This document shows positions 1 through 10,858 of a stretch of 64,000 nucleotides of DNA, piece by piece. The notes beneath the pieces are model-generated. The model was not told the origin of the DNA. It worked only from the letters and a program-made list of their open reading frames with translations, and did no database searches. The position numbers and the translations under genes were made by a program. Origin of the DNA: Panopea generosa (taxonomy: Eukaryota > Mollusca > Bivalvia > Adapedonta > Hiatellidae); the NCBI GenBank assembly GCA_029582155.1, contig CM055905.1:7008062-7072061 (forward strand). The letters run 5' to 3'. Within the stretch, counting starts at the first letter, position 1, and each line of letters starts with the position of its first letter.

Positions 1-215
1 AAAGCTACATTCAACTTACACTGTACATTAATTATGATAGTTCAAATTCCTGTTTTATTTTTAAGTCTGAGTAATTCTAGCTTTAAAAATATTTGCCTAA
101 ATATCATTTTTTTTAAAAATATACTGCGGCAAGCTATAAAAGCAAACTTTGATAAACCTACAATTGGAAAACTTGTATTCAATAATTTAAATCTTTTTAC
201 CTCAACAGACATGGA
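1..215. other. AT-rich flank, no gene seen
   Basis: Low-complexity AT-rich DNA leading into the 51-bp array. I see no conserved coding motif, RNA gene or mobile-element end. The open frame that crosses it is only a forward extension of the frame kept open by the array. Confidence 0.5.
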
Positions 216-3200
216 TATGAGGAGAGGGAAACTTACCTTGACACACCATCACTCTTTATACACAGGTACAAGGAGAGTGAAACTTACCTTGATACTCATA
301 CACTCCTCATACACCGGTACAAGAAAAGTGAAACTTACCTTGATACTCATACACTCCTCATACACAGGTACAAGAAGAGTGAAACTTACCTTGACACTCA
401 TACACTCCACATTCACTGGTACAAGGAGAGTGAAACTTACCTTGACACTCATACACTCCACATACACAGGTACAAGAAGAGTGAAACTTACCTTGACACT
501 CATACACTCCTCAAACACAGGTACAAGGAGAGTAAAACTTACCTTGACACTCATACACTCCTCAAACACAGTTACAAGGAGAGTGAAACTTAACTTGACA
601 CTCATACACTCCTCAAACACAGGTACAAGGAGAGTGAAACTTACCTTGATACTCATACACTCCTCATACACAGGTACAAGAAGAGTGAAACTTACCTTGA
701 CACTCATACACTCCTCAAACACAGGTACAAGGAGAGTGAAACTTTCCTTGACACTCATACACTCCTCATACACAGGTACAAGGAGAGTGAAACTTACCTT
801 GACACTCATACACTCCTCATACACAGGTACAAGAAGAGTGAAACTTACCTTGACACTCATACACTCCACATTCATTGGTACAAGAAGAGTGAAACTTACC
901 TTGATACTCACACACTCCACAAACACAGGTACAAGAAGAGTGAAACTGACCTTGACACTCATACACTCCTCATACACAGGTACAAGAAGAGTGAAACTTA
1001 CCTTGACACTCATACATTCCTCATACCCAGGTACAAGAGGAGTGAAACTTACCTTGATACTCATATACTCATCATACCCAGGTACAAGAGGAGTGAAACT
1101 TACCTTGACACTCATACACTCCACATTCACTGGTACAAGAAGAGTGAAACTTACCTTGATACTCATACACTCCACATACACAGGTACAAGAAGAGTGAAA
1201 CTGACCTTGACACTCATACACTCCTCATACACAGGTACAAGAAGAGTGAAACTTACCTTGACACTCATACATTCCTCATACCCAGGTACAAGAGGAATCA
1301 AACTTACCTTGATACTCATACACTCCTCATACCCAGGTACAAGAGGAGTGAAACTTACCTTGACACTCATACACTCCTCATACACAGGTACAAGAAGAGT
1401 GAAACTTACCTTGATACTCATACACTCCACATTCACTGGTACAAGGAGAGTGAAACTTACCTTGACACTCATACACTCCTCATACACAGGTACAAGAGGA
1501 GTGAAACTTACTTTGACACTCATACACTCCACATTCACTGGTACAAGGAGAGTGAAACTTACCTTGACACTCATACACTCCTCAAACATAGGTACAAGGA
1601 GAGTGAAACTTACCTTGATACTCATACACTCCTCAAACACAGGTACAAGGAGAGAGAAACTTACCTTGACACTCATACACTCCTCAAACACAGGTACAAG
1701 GAGAGTGAAACTTACCTTGACACTCATACACTCCTCAAACACAGGTACAAGAAGAGTGAAACTTCACTTGACAATCATACACTCCTCATACACAGGTACA
1801 AGAGGACTGAAACTTACTTTGATGCACATACACTCCTCATACACAGGTACAAGAAGAGTGAAATTTACTTTGACGCACATACACTCGTCCTACACAGGTA
1901 CAAGAAGAGTGAAACTTACATTGATACTTATACACTCCTCATACACAGGTACAAGAGGAGTGAAACTTACCTTGACACTCATACACTCCTCATACACATG
2001 TACAAGAGGAGTGAAATTTACCTTGACACTCATACACAGGCACAAGAAGCTTGAAACTTACCTTGACACTCATACACTCCACATTCACTGGTACAAGAAG
2101 AGTGAAACTTACCTTGACACTCATACACTCCTCATACACAGGTACAAGAACAGTGAAACTGACCTTGATACTCATACACTCCTCATACACAGGTACAAGG
2201 GGAGTGAAACTTACCTTGACACTCATACACTCTTCATACACAGGTACAAGAGAAGTGAAACTTACCTTGACACTCATACATTCCTCATACCCAGGTACAA
2301 GAACAGTGAAACTGACCTTGATACTCATACACTCCTCATACACAGGTACAAGGGGAGTGAAACTTACCTTGACACTCATACACTCTTCATACACAGGTAC
2401 AAGAGAAGTGAAACTTACCTTGACACTCATACATTCCTCATACCCAGGTACAAGAGGAGTCAAACTTACCTTGACACTCATACACTCTTCATACACAGGT
2501 ACAAGAGGAGTGAAACTTACCTTGACACTCATACACTCCTCAAACACAGGTACAAGGAGAGTGAAACTTACCTTGACACTCATACACTCCTCAAACACAG
2601 TTACAAGGAGAGTTAAACTTACCTTGACACTCATACACTCCTCAAACACAGGTACAAGGAGAGTGAAACTTACCTTGACACTCATACACTCCTCATACAC
2701 AGGTACAAGAAGAGTGAAACTTACCTTGACACTCATACACTCCTCAAACACAGGTACAAGGAGAGTGAAACTTTCCTTGACACTAATACACTCCTCATAC
2801 ACAGGTACAAGGAGAGTGAAACTTACCTTGACACTCATACACTCCTCATACACAGGTACAAGAGGAGTGAAACTTACCTTGACACTCATACTCTCTTCAT
2901 ACACAGGTACAAGAAGAGTGAAACTTACCTTGACACTCATATACTCCTCAAACACAGGTACAAGGAGAGTGAAACTTACCTTGACACTCATACACTCCTC
3001 AAACACAGGTACAAGGAGAGTGAAACTTTCCTTGACACTAATACACTCCTCATACACAGGTACAAGGAGAGTGAAACTTACCTTGACACTCATACACTCC
3101 TCATACACAGGTACAAGAGGAGTGAAACTTACCTTGACACTCATACTCTCTTCATACACAGGTACAAGAAGAGTGAAACTTACCTTGACACTCATATACT

Positions 3201-6105
3201 CCTCAAACACAGGTACAAGGAGAGTGAAACTTACCTTGACACTCATACACTCCTCATACACAGATACAAGGAGAGTGAAACTTTCATTGACATTCATACA
3301 CTCCTCATACACAGGAACAAGGAGAGTGAAACTTACCTTGACACTCATACACTCCTCATACACAGGTACAAGAGGAGTGAAACTTACCTTGACACTCATA
3401 CACTCCTCAAACACAGGTACAAGGAGAGTGAAACTTTCCTTGACACTAATACACTCCTCATACACAGGTACAAGGAGAGTGAAACTTACCTTGACACTCA
3501 TACACTCCTCATACACAGGTACAAGAGGAGTGAAACTTACCTTGACACTCATACTCTCTTCATACACAGGTACAAGAAGAGTGAAACTTACCTTGACACT
3601 CATACACTCCTCAAACACAGGTACAAGGAGAGTGAAACTGACCTTGACACTCATACACTCCTCAAACACAGTTACAAGGAGAGTGAAACTTACCTGGACA
3701 CTCATACACTCCTCAAACACAGGTACAAGGAAAGTGAAACTTACCTTGACACTCATAAACTCCTCATACACAGGTACAAGAAGAGTGAAACTTACCTTGA
3801 CACTCATACACTCCTCATACACAGATACAAGGAGAGTGAAACTTTCCTTGACACTCATACACTCCTCATACACAGGAACAAGGAGAGTGAAACTTACCTT
3901 GACACTCATACACTCCTCATACACAGGTACAAGAGGAGTGAAACTTACCTTGACACTAATACACTCTTCATACACAGGTACAAGAGGAGTGAAACTTACC
4001 TTGATGTACATAAATTCCTCCTACACAGGTACAAGAAGAGTGAAACTTACCTTGATACTCATACACTCCTCATACACAGGTAAGGTGAAACTTACCTTGA
4101 TACTCATTCACTCTTCCTAAACAGGTACAAGGAGAGTGAAACTGACCTTGACACTCATACACTTCCATACACAGGTACAAGAAGAGTGAAACTTACCTTG
4201 ATAGCTTACACAGGTACAAGGAGAGTGAAACTTACCTTGAAGCACATACACTCCTCATACACAGGTACAAGAAGAGTAAAACTTACCTTGATACTCATAC
4301 ATTCCTTATACACAGGTACAATAAGAGTGAAACATACCTTGATACGCTTACACAGGTACAAGTAGAGTGAAGCTTACCTTGAAGCACATACACTCTTTAT
4401 ACACTGGTACAACAAGAGTAAAACTTACCTTGATACTCATACACTCCTCATTCACTGGTACAACAAGAGTAAAACTTACCTTGATACTCATACACTCCTC
4501 ATTCACTGGTACAAGGAGAGTGAAACTTACCTTGATACTCATACACTCCTCATTCACTGGTACAAGGAGAGTGAAACTTACCTTGACACTCATACTCTCC
4601 TCATACACAGGTACAAGGAGAGTGAAACTTACCTTGATACTCATACATTCCTCATACACAGGTACAAGAAGAGTGAAACTTACCTTGACACTCATACTCT
4701 CTTCATACACAGATACAAGAAGAGTGAAACTTACCTTGACACTCATACACTCCTCATACACAGGTACAAGAAGAGTGAAACTTACCTTGATACTTATACA
4801 CTCCTCATTCACTGGTACAAGGAGAGTGAAACTTACCTTGACACTCATACTCTCCTCATACACAGGTACAAGGAGAGTGAAACTTACCTTGATACTCATA
4901 CACTCCTCATACACAGGTACAAGAAGAGTGAATCTTACTTTGACACTCATACACTCTTCATACACAGGTACAAGAAGAGTGAAACTTACCTTGACACTCA
5001 TACACTTATCATAAACATGTACAAGAGGAATGAAATTTATTTTGACACTCATACACTCCTCATACACAGGTACAAGAAGAGTGAAACTTACCTTGACTCT
5101 CATACACTCTTCATACACAGGTACAAGAAGAGTGAAACTTACCTCGATACTCATACATTCCTCATACACAGGTACAAGAGGAGTGAAACTTACCTTGATA
5201 CTCATACATTCCTCATACACAGGTACAAGAAGAGTGAAACTTACCTTGATACTCATACACTCTTCATACATAGGCACAAAAGGAGTGAAACTTACCTTGA
5301 TACTCATACACTCTTCATACACAGGCACAAAAGGAGTGAAACTTAGCTTGATACTCATGCACTCCTCATACACAGGTAGAAGAAGAGTGAGACTTAGCTT
5401 GATACTCATACACTCCTCATACACAGGTAAAAGAAGAGTGAAACTGACCTTGATACTCATACACTCCTCATACACAGGTACAAAAAGAGTGAAACTTACC
5501 TTGATGCACATACACTCCTCATACACAGGTAGAAGAAGAGTGAGACTTAGCTTGATACTCATACACTCCTCATACACAGGTAAAAGAAAAGTGAAACTGA
5601 CCTTGATACTCATACTCTCCTCCTAAACAGGTACAAGAAGAGTGAAACTTACCTTGATGTACATAAACTCTTACTACACAGGTACAAGAAGAGTGAAACT
5701 TACCTTGATACTCATACACTCCTCATACACAGGTACAAGAAGAGTGAAACTTACCTTGATACTCATACACTCCTCATACACAGGTACACGAAGAATGAAA
5801 CTTACTTTGATACTCTTACACTCTTCCTAAACAGGTACAAGAAGTGTGAAACTTACCTTGATGTACATACACTCCTCATACACAGGTACAAGAAGAGTGA
5901 AACTTACCTTGATACTCATACACAGGTACAAGAAGAGTAAAACTTACCTTGATACTCATACACTCCGCCTAAACAGGTACAAGGAGAGTGAAACTTACCT
6001 TGAAGCTCATACACTCCTCATACACAGGTACAAGAAAAGTGAAACTTACCTTGATACTCATACACTCTTCCTAATAAGGTACAAGAAGAGTGAAACTTAC
6101 ATTTA
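216..6105. repeat. 51-bp tandem array (about 115 units)
   Basis: Direct reading shows a 51-bp unit recurring head to tail, with cores ACAGGTACAAGAAGAGTGAA and ACTTACCTTGACACTCATAC. Units differ by scattered substitutions (GACACTC/GATACTC, CATAC/AAAC/TTCAC). Local higher-order repeats are visible at 153 bp (2151/2306 region) and at 255 and 408 bp (units with ACTTTCC at 2770, 3025 and 3433). Because 51 is a multiple of three and the consensus has no stop, both strands stay open for hundreds of codons with a 17-residue period; this is expected from the unit length and is not evidence of a protein. On the minus strand each unit holds a splice-donor consensus, AAG|GTAAGT. The array degrades after about 4080, with shortened units and stops. 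Confidence 0.97.
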
Positions 6106-6109
6106 CCCC

Positions 6110-6600
6110 AGATTTGAATTTTATGAAACCAAGTGGTAATGGGCATATTGTCTTTGTGTTCTGGTTCGATGATTTTTCATGGAATAATGGCCCTTTAATT
6201 GAGTCTGTGATCAAATTCTTGTCCAGGCTATTCCTTTACAACCTCAGGTTGGAATTTTATGAAACTTGCTATGATGCATCATTACCAAGTCAGATGCACA
6301 TATTGTCTTTGTTCCCGGTTTCATGATTTTTCAGAGTTATGGTCCTTTGATTCTGTTGGTGACCAAATTCTTGTCGCGCTATTTCTATACAACCCCATGT
6401 TGGAATTTTATGAAACTTGCTAGAATGCATCACTACCAAGTGGAGATGCGCATAATGTCTTTGTGTTCTGGTTCGGTGATTTTTCACGGAGTTATTACCC
6501 TTTCATGAGTCTGTGACCAAATTATGGTCCGTGCCATTTCTCTACAACTTCAGGTTGGAATTTTATGAAACTTGTTTTTACATGCTTGTTATACATAGCC
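6110..6600 (+). repeat. Dispersed bivalve-type repeat with ~150-bp core units
   Basis: The sequence GAATTTTATGAAAC recurs at about 6115, 6252, 6403 and 6557, giving units of roughly 137-154 bp. Each unit also carries a 'catattgtctttgtgttc' block and a 'gaccaaattcttgtcc' block. The organisation (a few ~150-bp cores) resembles the core-repeat section of pearl/Helentron-associated elements, but I cannot see clean termini here. It begins directly at the end of the 51-bp array. Confidence 0.7.
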
Positions 6601-6756
6601 ACGTCCATCCGTCCCCAAATTCATGTTGTCAATATTTCTGCAACATATCCCAGACTTGTTTTATGATATGTGTGTCATCATTTAAGTCTTTTTGTGATAA
6701 TAAATATGATTGATTTACGACATTGCATTAAGGTTAATAAGATTATAAGAATCTAT

Positions 6757-6862
6757 CATGAGCATCCATGTAGGATAGAAATATCTCACCCTAGGGGTCA
6801 AATTTACATTAATTTTGACCCAGAGGGTGAGATGATTTTTCTATCACATGAATGAACTCATG
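6757..6862. repeat. 106-bp imperfect hairpin (possible MITE)
   Basis: The left arm (CATGAG...GATAGAA...CTCACCC...GGGTCAAA) is complementary to the right arm (TTTGACCC...GGGTGAG...TTCTATC...CTCATG), with only a few bases of loop near 6808. The arms are about 50 nt with small indels. It could be a short foldback MITE or a folded non-coding RNA; no flanking target-site duplication is clear. Confidence 0.65.
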
Positions 6863-7570
6863 GGGGGATTTTTTTCTCCCATATATCTTCAAATGATAAA
6901 ACTTCTATAATGACCTTTATCATAAAAATAGTCCACTTTTTAAATATGAAGAAATGGATATTTTAAAGTACATACTAGAAGTATGTACCAGAAATTACAC
7001 CTGCTAATCTCTCCGCACATTGTTTAAATAATTCATTTCAAATATCAGTTTTATGCTGACCTTTTCTTCCAGGTAAGCAAGACATCATAAATATATACGC
7101 TGATGTTATAATTCTGATGTAACGTCTATCTCTTTTTTATGGCTTCCTACAATAAAATCAAGTTTTAAAATATTTTCATAGACGTAAAAATGGAAATGTA
7201 TACGATTAAATTGTGGATAAGGAAATAGATTACAAACAAGAGACCCAAGAGGACCTGAATTGCTCTGCTTGCCACAGTTGTTGTATGGTGTTAAGTGTCG
7301 CTTTCAACAATTGTTTAAGTCACATCGCGACGATGTCTACTTGAGGCAGTATTTTCAATGCAATGCAACATGTAGAATATCTAAGGTGTAGGCCTTGAAC
7401 TTTCAGAGAAAAATGTTTTTTAAAGTTTATATGAAAAATAACTGTCATTAGTTCTCAAAATATTGACTGCAATAGCTATATTGACTTTATGCAACAGGGA
7501 AAAGCTATAATTTAAGTTACTTATAATATAATAAAACAAAGAAAGACAACTCATAATTTGTATTGAAATT
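6863..7570. other. Intergenic sequence, no gene seen
   Basis: AT-rich, non-repetitive sequence. I find no exon with convincing splice sites and recognised protein, and no RNA gene. A stretch near 7240-7320 resembles common mollusc dispersed repeats but is too diverged to name. Confidence 0.4.
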
Positions 7571-7574
7571 AATT

Positions 7575-7720
7575 ATCACAACTGAATTGATTGATTGATT
7601 GAATATTTAGCATCATTTTATGCCATTGAGGGCTAATAGATGATCAGTTAACATAATCACTGTTTCCTGCGATCCTGAAAGGTTAACCAGTACTTAAGCA
7701 TACCCCATCTCATACTCGTT
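7575..7720 (-). mobile_element. SINE 3' body, 5'-truncated (family A)
   Basis: Read on the minus strand this matches the 3' part of the complete SINE at 26405-26707: shared blocks are GAGATGGGGT, AAGTACTGGTTAA, TTTCAGGATC, GTTAACTGATCAT and TTAGCCCT, ending in a simple ATTGATTG-like tail. The tRNA-like head is absent, so this is a 5'-truncated copy. Confidence 0.75.
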
Positions 7721-7899
7721 GACCGACTTCTAGATGGGTCAGACTCAAAAACTTGGTGTCCCTGGGCAGGCCAGTGTGTGTAGAATTGAAACTCAAGTAT
7801 TTGCTAAGGGGGGACATTTGCAGTGGGAAAGGAAGCCGTGTGTTCGCCTGATTCGGTCCAAATAGCCAACAGCATGCACCTTTGTGTGTGTGCACATGT

Positions 7900-8898
7900 T
7901 CCCGATACTCGTTGATACTCGTTAGCAGTGTAAACTTTATGTAATCTAAGAATCAGTTCTTGCTTTATATCAGTTGAATATACATACTTTTTGGCTGGCA
8001 GGTCAATACAATTAATATTAGATGTTAATGGTATATCAGAGCGGTGAATCCAGGTTTCGAAAGTATATATTTGCTTAGAGAATATTTCTTAGCATCATGG
8101 AGGCATCCTACAATTTGTACATAGAATGAAACATACAGAGAAGGAGCGAGGAAGCCGGTAATTGTTTGTGTATTCTGAAGACTAATGGTAGAATTAAGGT
8201 AGGTAATACTATAGACATATGCTGGCTATGAATAACTGTCTCTGGCCTGGAGCCAGATTGGAGGAAATACAACCATTTTCTAGTTCATACGGGTGCTATG
8301 GATAACAGCAAGAAACTTGGGCCGCTGTGACGATGTGTAGGTCATTTATGTCAAAATGAACAGTGCTTTGACTTTTACTTATGCTCATTGACCGCATGGA
8401 ATTGACTGTGAAAGAGTGTATGAAGTGTGTGTCCACCGCCGAAGTTCACAACATATTTGCTCGAGTTCTATTTTAAAGATTTGTAACATTATTATTGCAA
8501 AGAGTAGCACAACATAGCATAGGCTAGAATAAAATAGCAGCGAAGTGAAATGAAGTGTCCATATATAGTATAATTTTGATTCTATTGAGGTATATTTTGT
8601 AAAATTGCTGCTGGTATGTTTAATCAGTCAACAAACACATGTTAGTAAGTTTTATTAATATTTATTGAAATGGTCTTTTTCCCTTCCCTTGTATGTATGA
8701 CTTATTATATTGAAACAGAATATATATTAAAAGTGACATTTTTTAACATAAACAAGTCTCTTCTGTTCTTCTGTACTATTTTAATTGTACAAATACAGTT
8801 AAACATGTTTTAAGCAAAAGTGTCCTTTTAGACAAGATGTTTAAAACAGAGTAATTTGCTCTGAAACCACAGAAATGGGAATTAGCAGATGTGGCTGT
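7900..8898. other. Intergenic sequence, no gene seen
   Basis: AT-rich sequence between a SINE fragment and the piggyBac-like MITE. No coding exon, RNA gene or array is supported. Confidence 0.4.
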
Positions 8899-9128
8899 TT
8901 AACCCTTTACTTCATATAGACGCCTTTGGACACCTCTAATATTGAACGCGTTCATTCACCATGTATCAGCAATGGGTGAATTTTGTTCATATTAACTGAC
9001 AGAGTGGAAAACAGTGCAGGAAGTGTTCAGATTGCTCGTAACGAGCAATCTGAACTCTTCCTGCACTGTTTTCAAAGGCCTTCTGTGATTGGTACGGGAA
9101 AACGCGTATCTATGGTGTAAAGGGTTAA
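8899..9128. mobile_element. piggyBac-like MITE, 230 bp
   Basis: The ends read TTAA-CCCTTTAC on the left and GTAAAGGG-TTAA on the right, so TTAA target sites flank terminal inverted repeats that continue with CAT.TA.ACGC. TTAA duplication plus CCC/GGG termini is the hallmark of the piggyBac superfamily. Inside is a nearly perfect uninterrupted palindrome (9007-9072). There is no transposase, so it would be non-autonomous. Confidence 0.75.
9007..9072. repeat. Near-perfect 66-bp palindrome inside the MITE
   Basis: The arm GAAAACAGTGCAGGAAG continues as TGTTCAGATTGCTCGT and meets its reverse complement with no spacer; I count about one mismatch in 33 positions. Long spacerless palindromes like this can extrude cruciforms. 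Confidence 0.85.
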
Positions 9129-9256
9129 AAGAGATGACCACCTGAACAAACAATATGACAAGATAGATAAAGAAAATCTGTCTCGGATTGTCGCATTCAC
9201 TGTTTTTCAGGTTATTGGTAGCTGTGTCACTATTCAGTTTTCTCTTATTTTTCAGA

Positions 9257-9399
9257 AGCCTGTATCACAGATGTTGTGATTCAAGTTTACTATGCTGCAG
9301 AAGCCTACATTGCCATACTGATTGTCCGTTTAGTACTGCTGGTGATTTCTCGTGTCACTGCCAATTTTGAGACTGCCTCTTTGGTTTACTTTGAAAGGT
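9257..9399 (+). CDS. Possible exon, unrecognised
   Basis: A good acceptor (pyrimidine run ending TTTTTCAG) is followed by about 143 nt open in one frame, containing YYAAEAYIAIL and RVTANFETASLVYFER, and then a donor AAAG|GTAAAT. The peptide is hydrophobic and matches no family I recognise. It could be a real internal exon of an unseen plus-strand gene, or chance. No partner exon in the matching phase was identified. Confidence 0.2.
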
Positions 9400-10395
9400 A
9401 AATACCCATGTTTGTTTGAATTGGAGGCACAATTTACACATCTGAATGTGAACAATTGGAATATCTTGGATTTGCCTTTTGATAGGGCCACAAGTGGAAC
9501 ACTCTGCTTAAGTAGAATTATTGCAATTTTTATTCTTAAGAAAATGTTCATATTTATTAAGTCTTGTGCATTATAACACGCTATTTCAGTGCATATATAA
9601 ATATTTCCACATGGTGCGTTACATAACGTGACGCTTTTAAATGTATCTTTTACGTTACTTGTATATGTTATGATTTGGATAGATAAAGGTCGAACCTGAA
9701 CATAACATCTTGTACAAGTTGGAGCATAAACTTTCATTCACACAAAAATGTTTTTAAAAAGATTTGACTATAAGATTTACGCTCCTGGTCGAAGAATCGC
9801 TGTCCACAAGAGAAATATAAACTCCATATTTTGATGGCCAGTGCTATTGAAATAGTCCCATATTATGTAATGAAATAATTAAATAGACAAACAATAAAAC
9901 TCTTCAATATATACTTTTCTTACCTTAAACATATTTTATTGCTTTTTTGTATACGTGTCATTGCAAAAGGGCTTGGCCGCAAGTTATCATATATATATAT
10001 ATATATATGAAGCAAGAAGAAAAAAATGAAATAGGAAACATTGTTTAAATATATATATATATATATATACAGTATATGTCAGAAGTGTTTATAGAATGAT
10101 GCTGATGAACCAATTTAAATACCAAGTAAAATAGAACTTTAATAAAGACGGCTTATTAAAAGATTTAGAAGTAAGTGACAAAATATTTAAAGAAAAAGAA
10201 AGTTGTAAACCTTGTTTGGACATAACATTTGAACATGTATTATATTATAGATTAAAAAAAGATATATTTGAAACATTTATGATTTAAATGGAAGATAAAA
10301 TTATTGAAAAAAGGGATTATAATTACAAAACATTAATCATTATTAGAGCTCTGCGATATGTTACACTCACTCGCCATTAAAATATATTATTGTCG
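9400..10395. other. Intergenic, two AT microsatellites
   Basis: It contains two (AT)n runs at 9989-10008 and 10048-10068, about 40 bp apart. Around 10140-10300 one frame reads a short stretch with EHVLYY, weakly like the C-terminal tail of LINE ORF2 proteins, but it is broken by a stop and too short to call. Confidence 0.4.
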
Positions 10396-10400
10396 TTATT

Positions 10401-10658
10401 CTACATTTGTTTGCAGTTGAGTGCTGTCATGTTGTGGATACACAGCCCCCAACCCACCCATCCTGTAACTTCCAACACAGAGTTGTATACACATGTGCAA
10501 GATGTTTGCTGCCTCCACATGTTGTTGACTTCTCTGTAATGTCACATGCAGTCTTGCATGTGATGATGCCTTCATGTGGTTGTGACTCTGCTCAATTTTA
10601 AAATTTGTCAGTGAGGACTTGTGTGGAAACACAGTGCAGAATAGTGTCTCTGGAATGG
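10401..10658 (+). CDS. Possible Cys/His-rich exon, weak
   Basis: A candidate acceptor (TTGTTTGCAG) is followed by an open stretch with ECCHVV, THPSCNFQHR and CARCL, reminiscent of a zinc-binding pattern. It ends at a stop after about 62 codons; a donor-like GGAATG|GTAAAC lies further on. No family is recognised and the same DNA is open on the other strand. I regard it as a weak candidate only. Confidence 0.12.
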
Positions 10659-10858
10659 TAAACATAATAGGTAGTTGTGTATTTATAACATTTTAACCAT
10701 TTTCATGCAGATATACTCCACGGTGATTATGTAATTGATATATAATTACCAAGTAAATAATTTATATAATAGATAAAACTGTAAATTCATACAGGCAATA
10801 ATTGCTTGATTTTCTTAAACATACCGGTTTCTCTTGTAGCAGTGGGAATAACTATTAT

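Noticed and set aside
34..4120. Open frames of up to 860 codons on both strands in the 51-bp array
   Set aside because: The unit is 17 codons long and lacks stops on both strands, so long frames are automatic. No splice structure, signal peptide or known repeat protein family supports translation.
10140..10300. LINE C-terminal fragment
   Set aside because: Only a few residues (EHVLYY) resemble the family and a stop follows; similarity could be chance.
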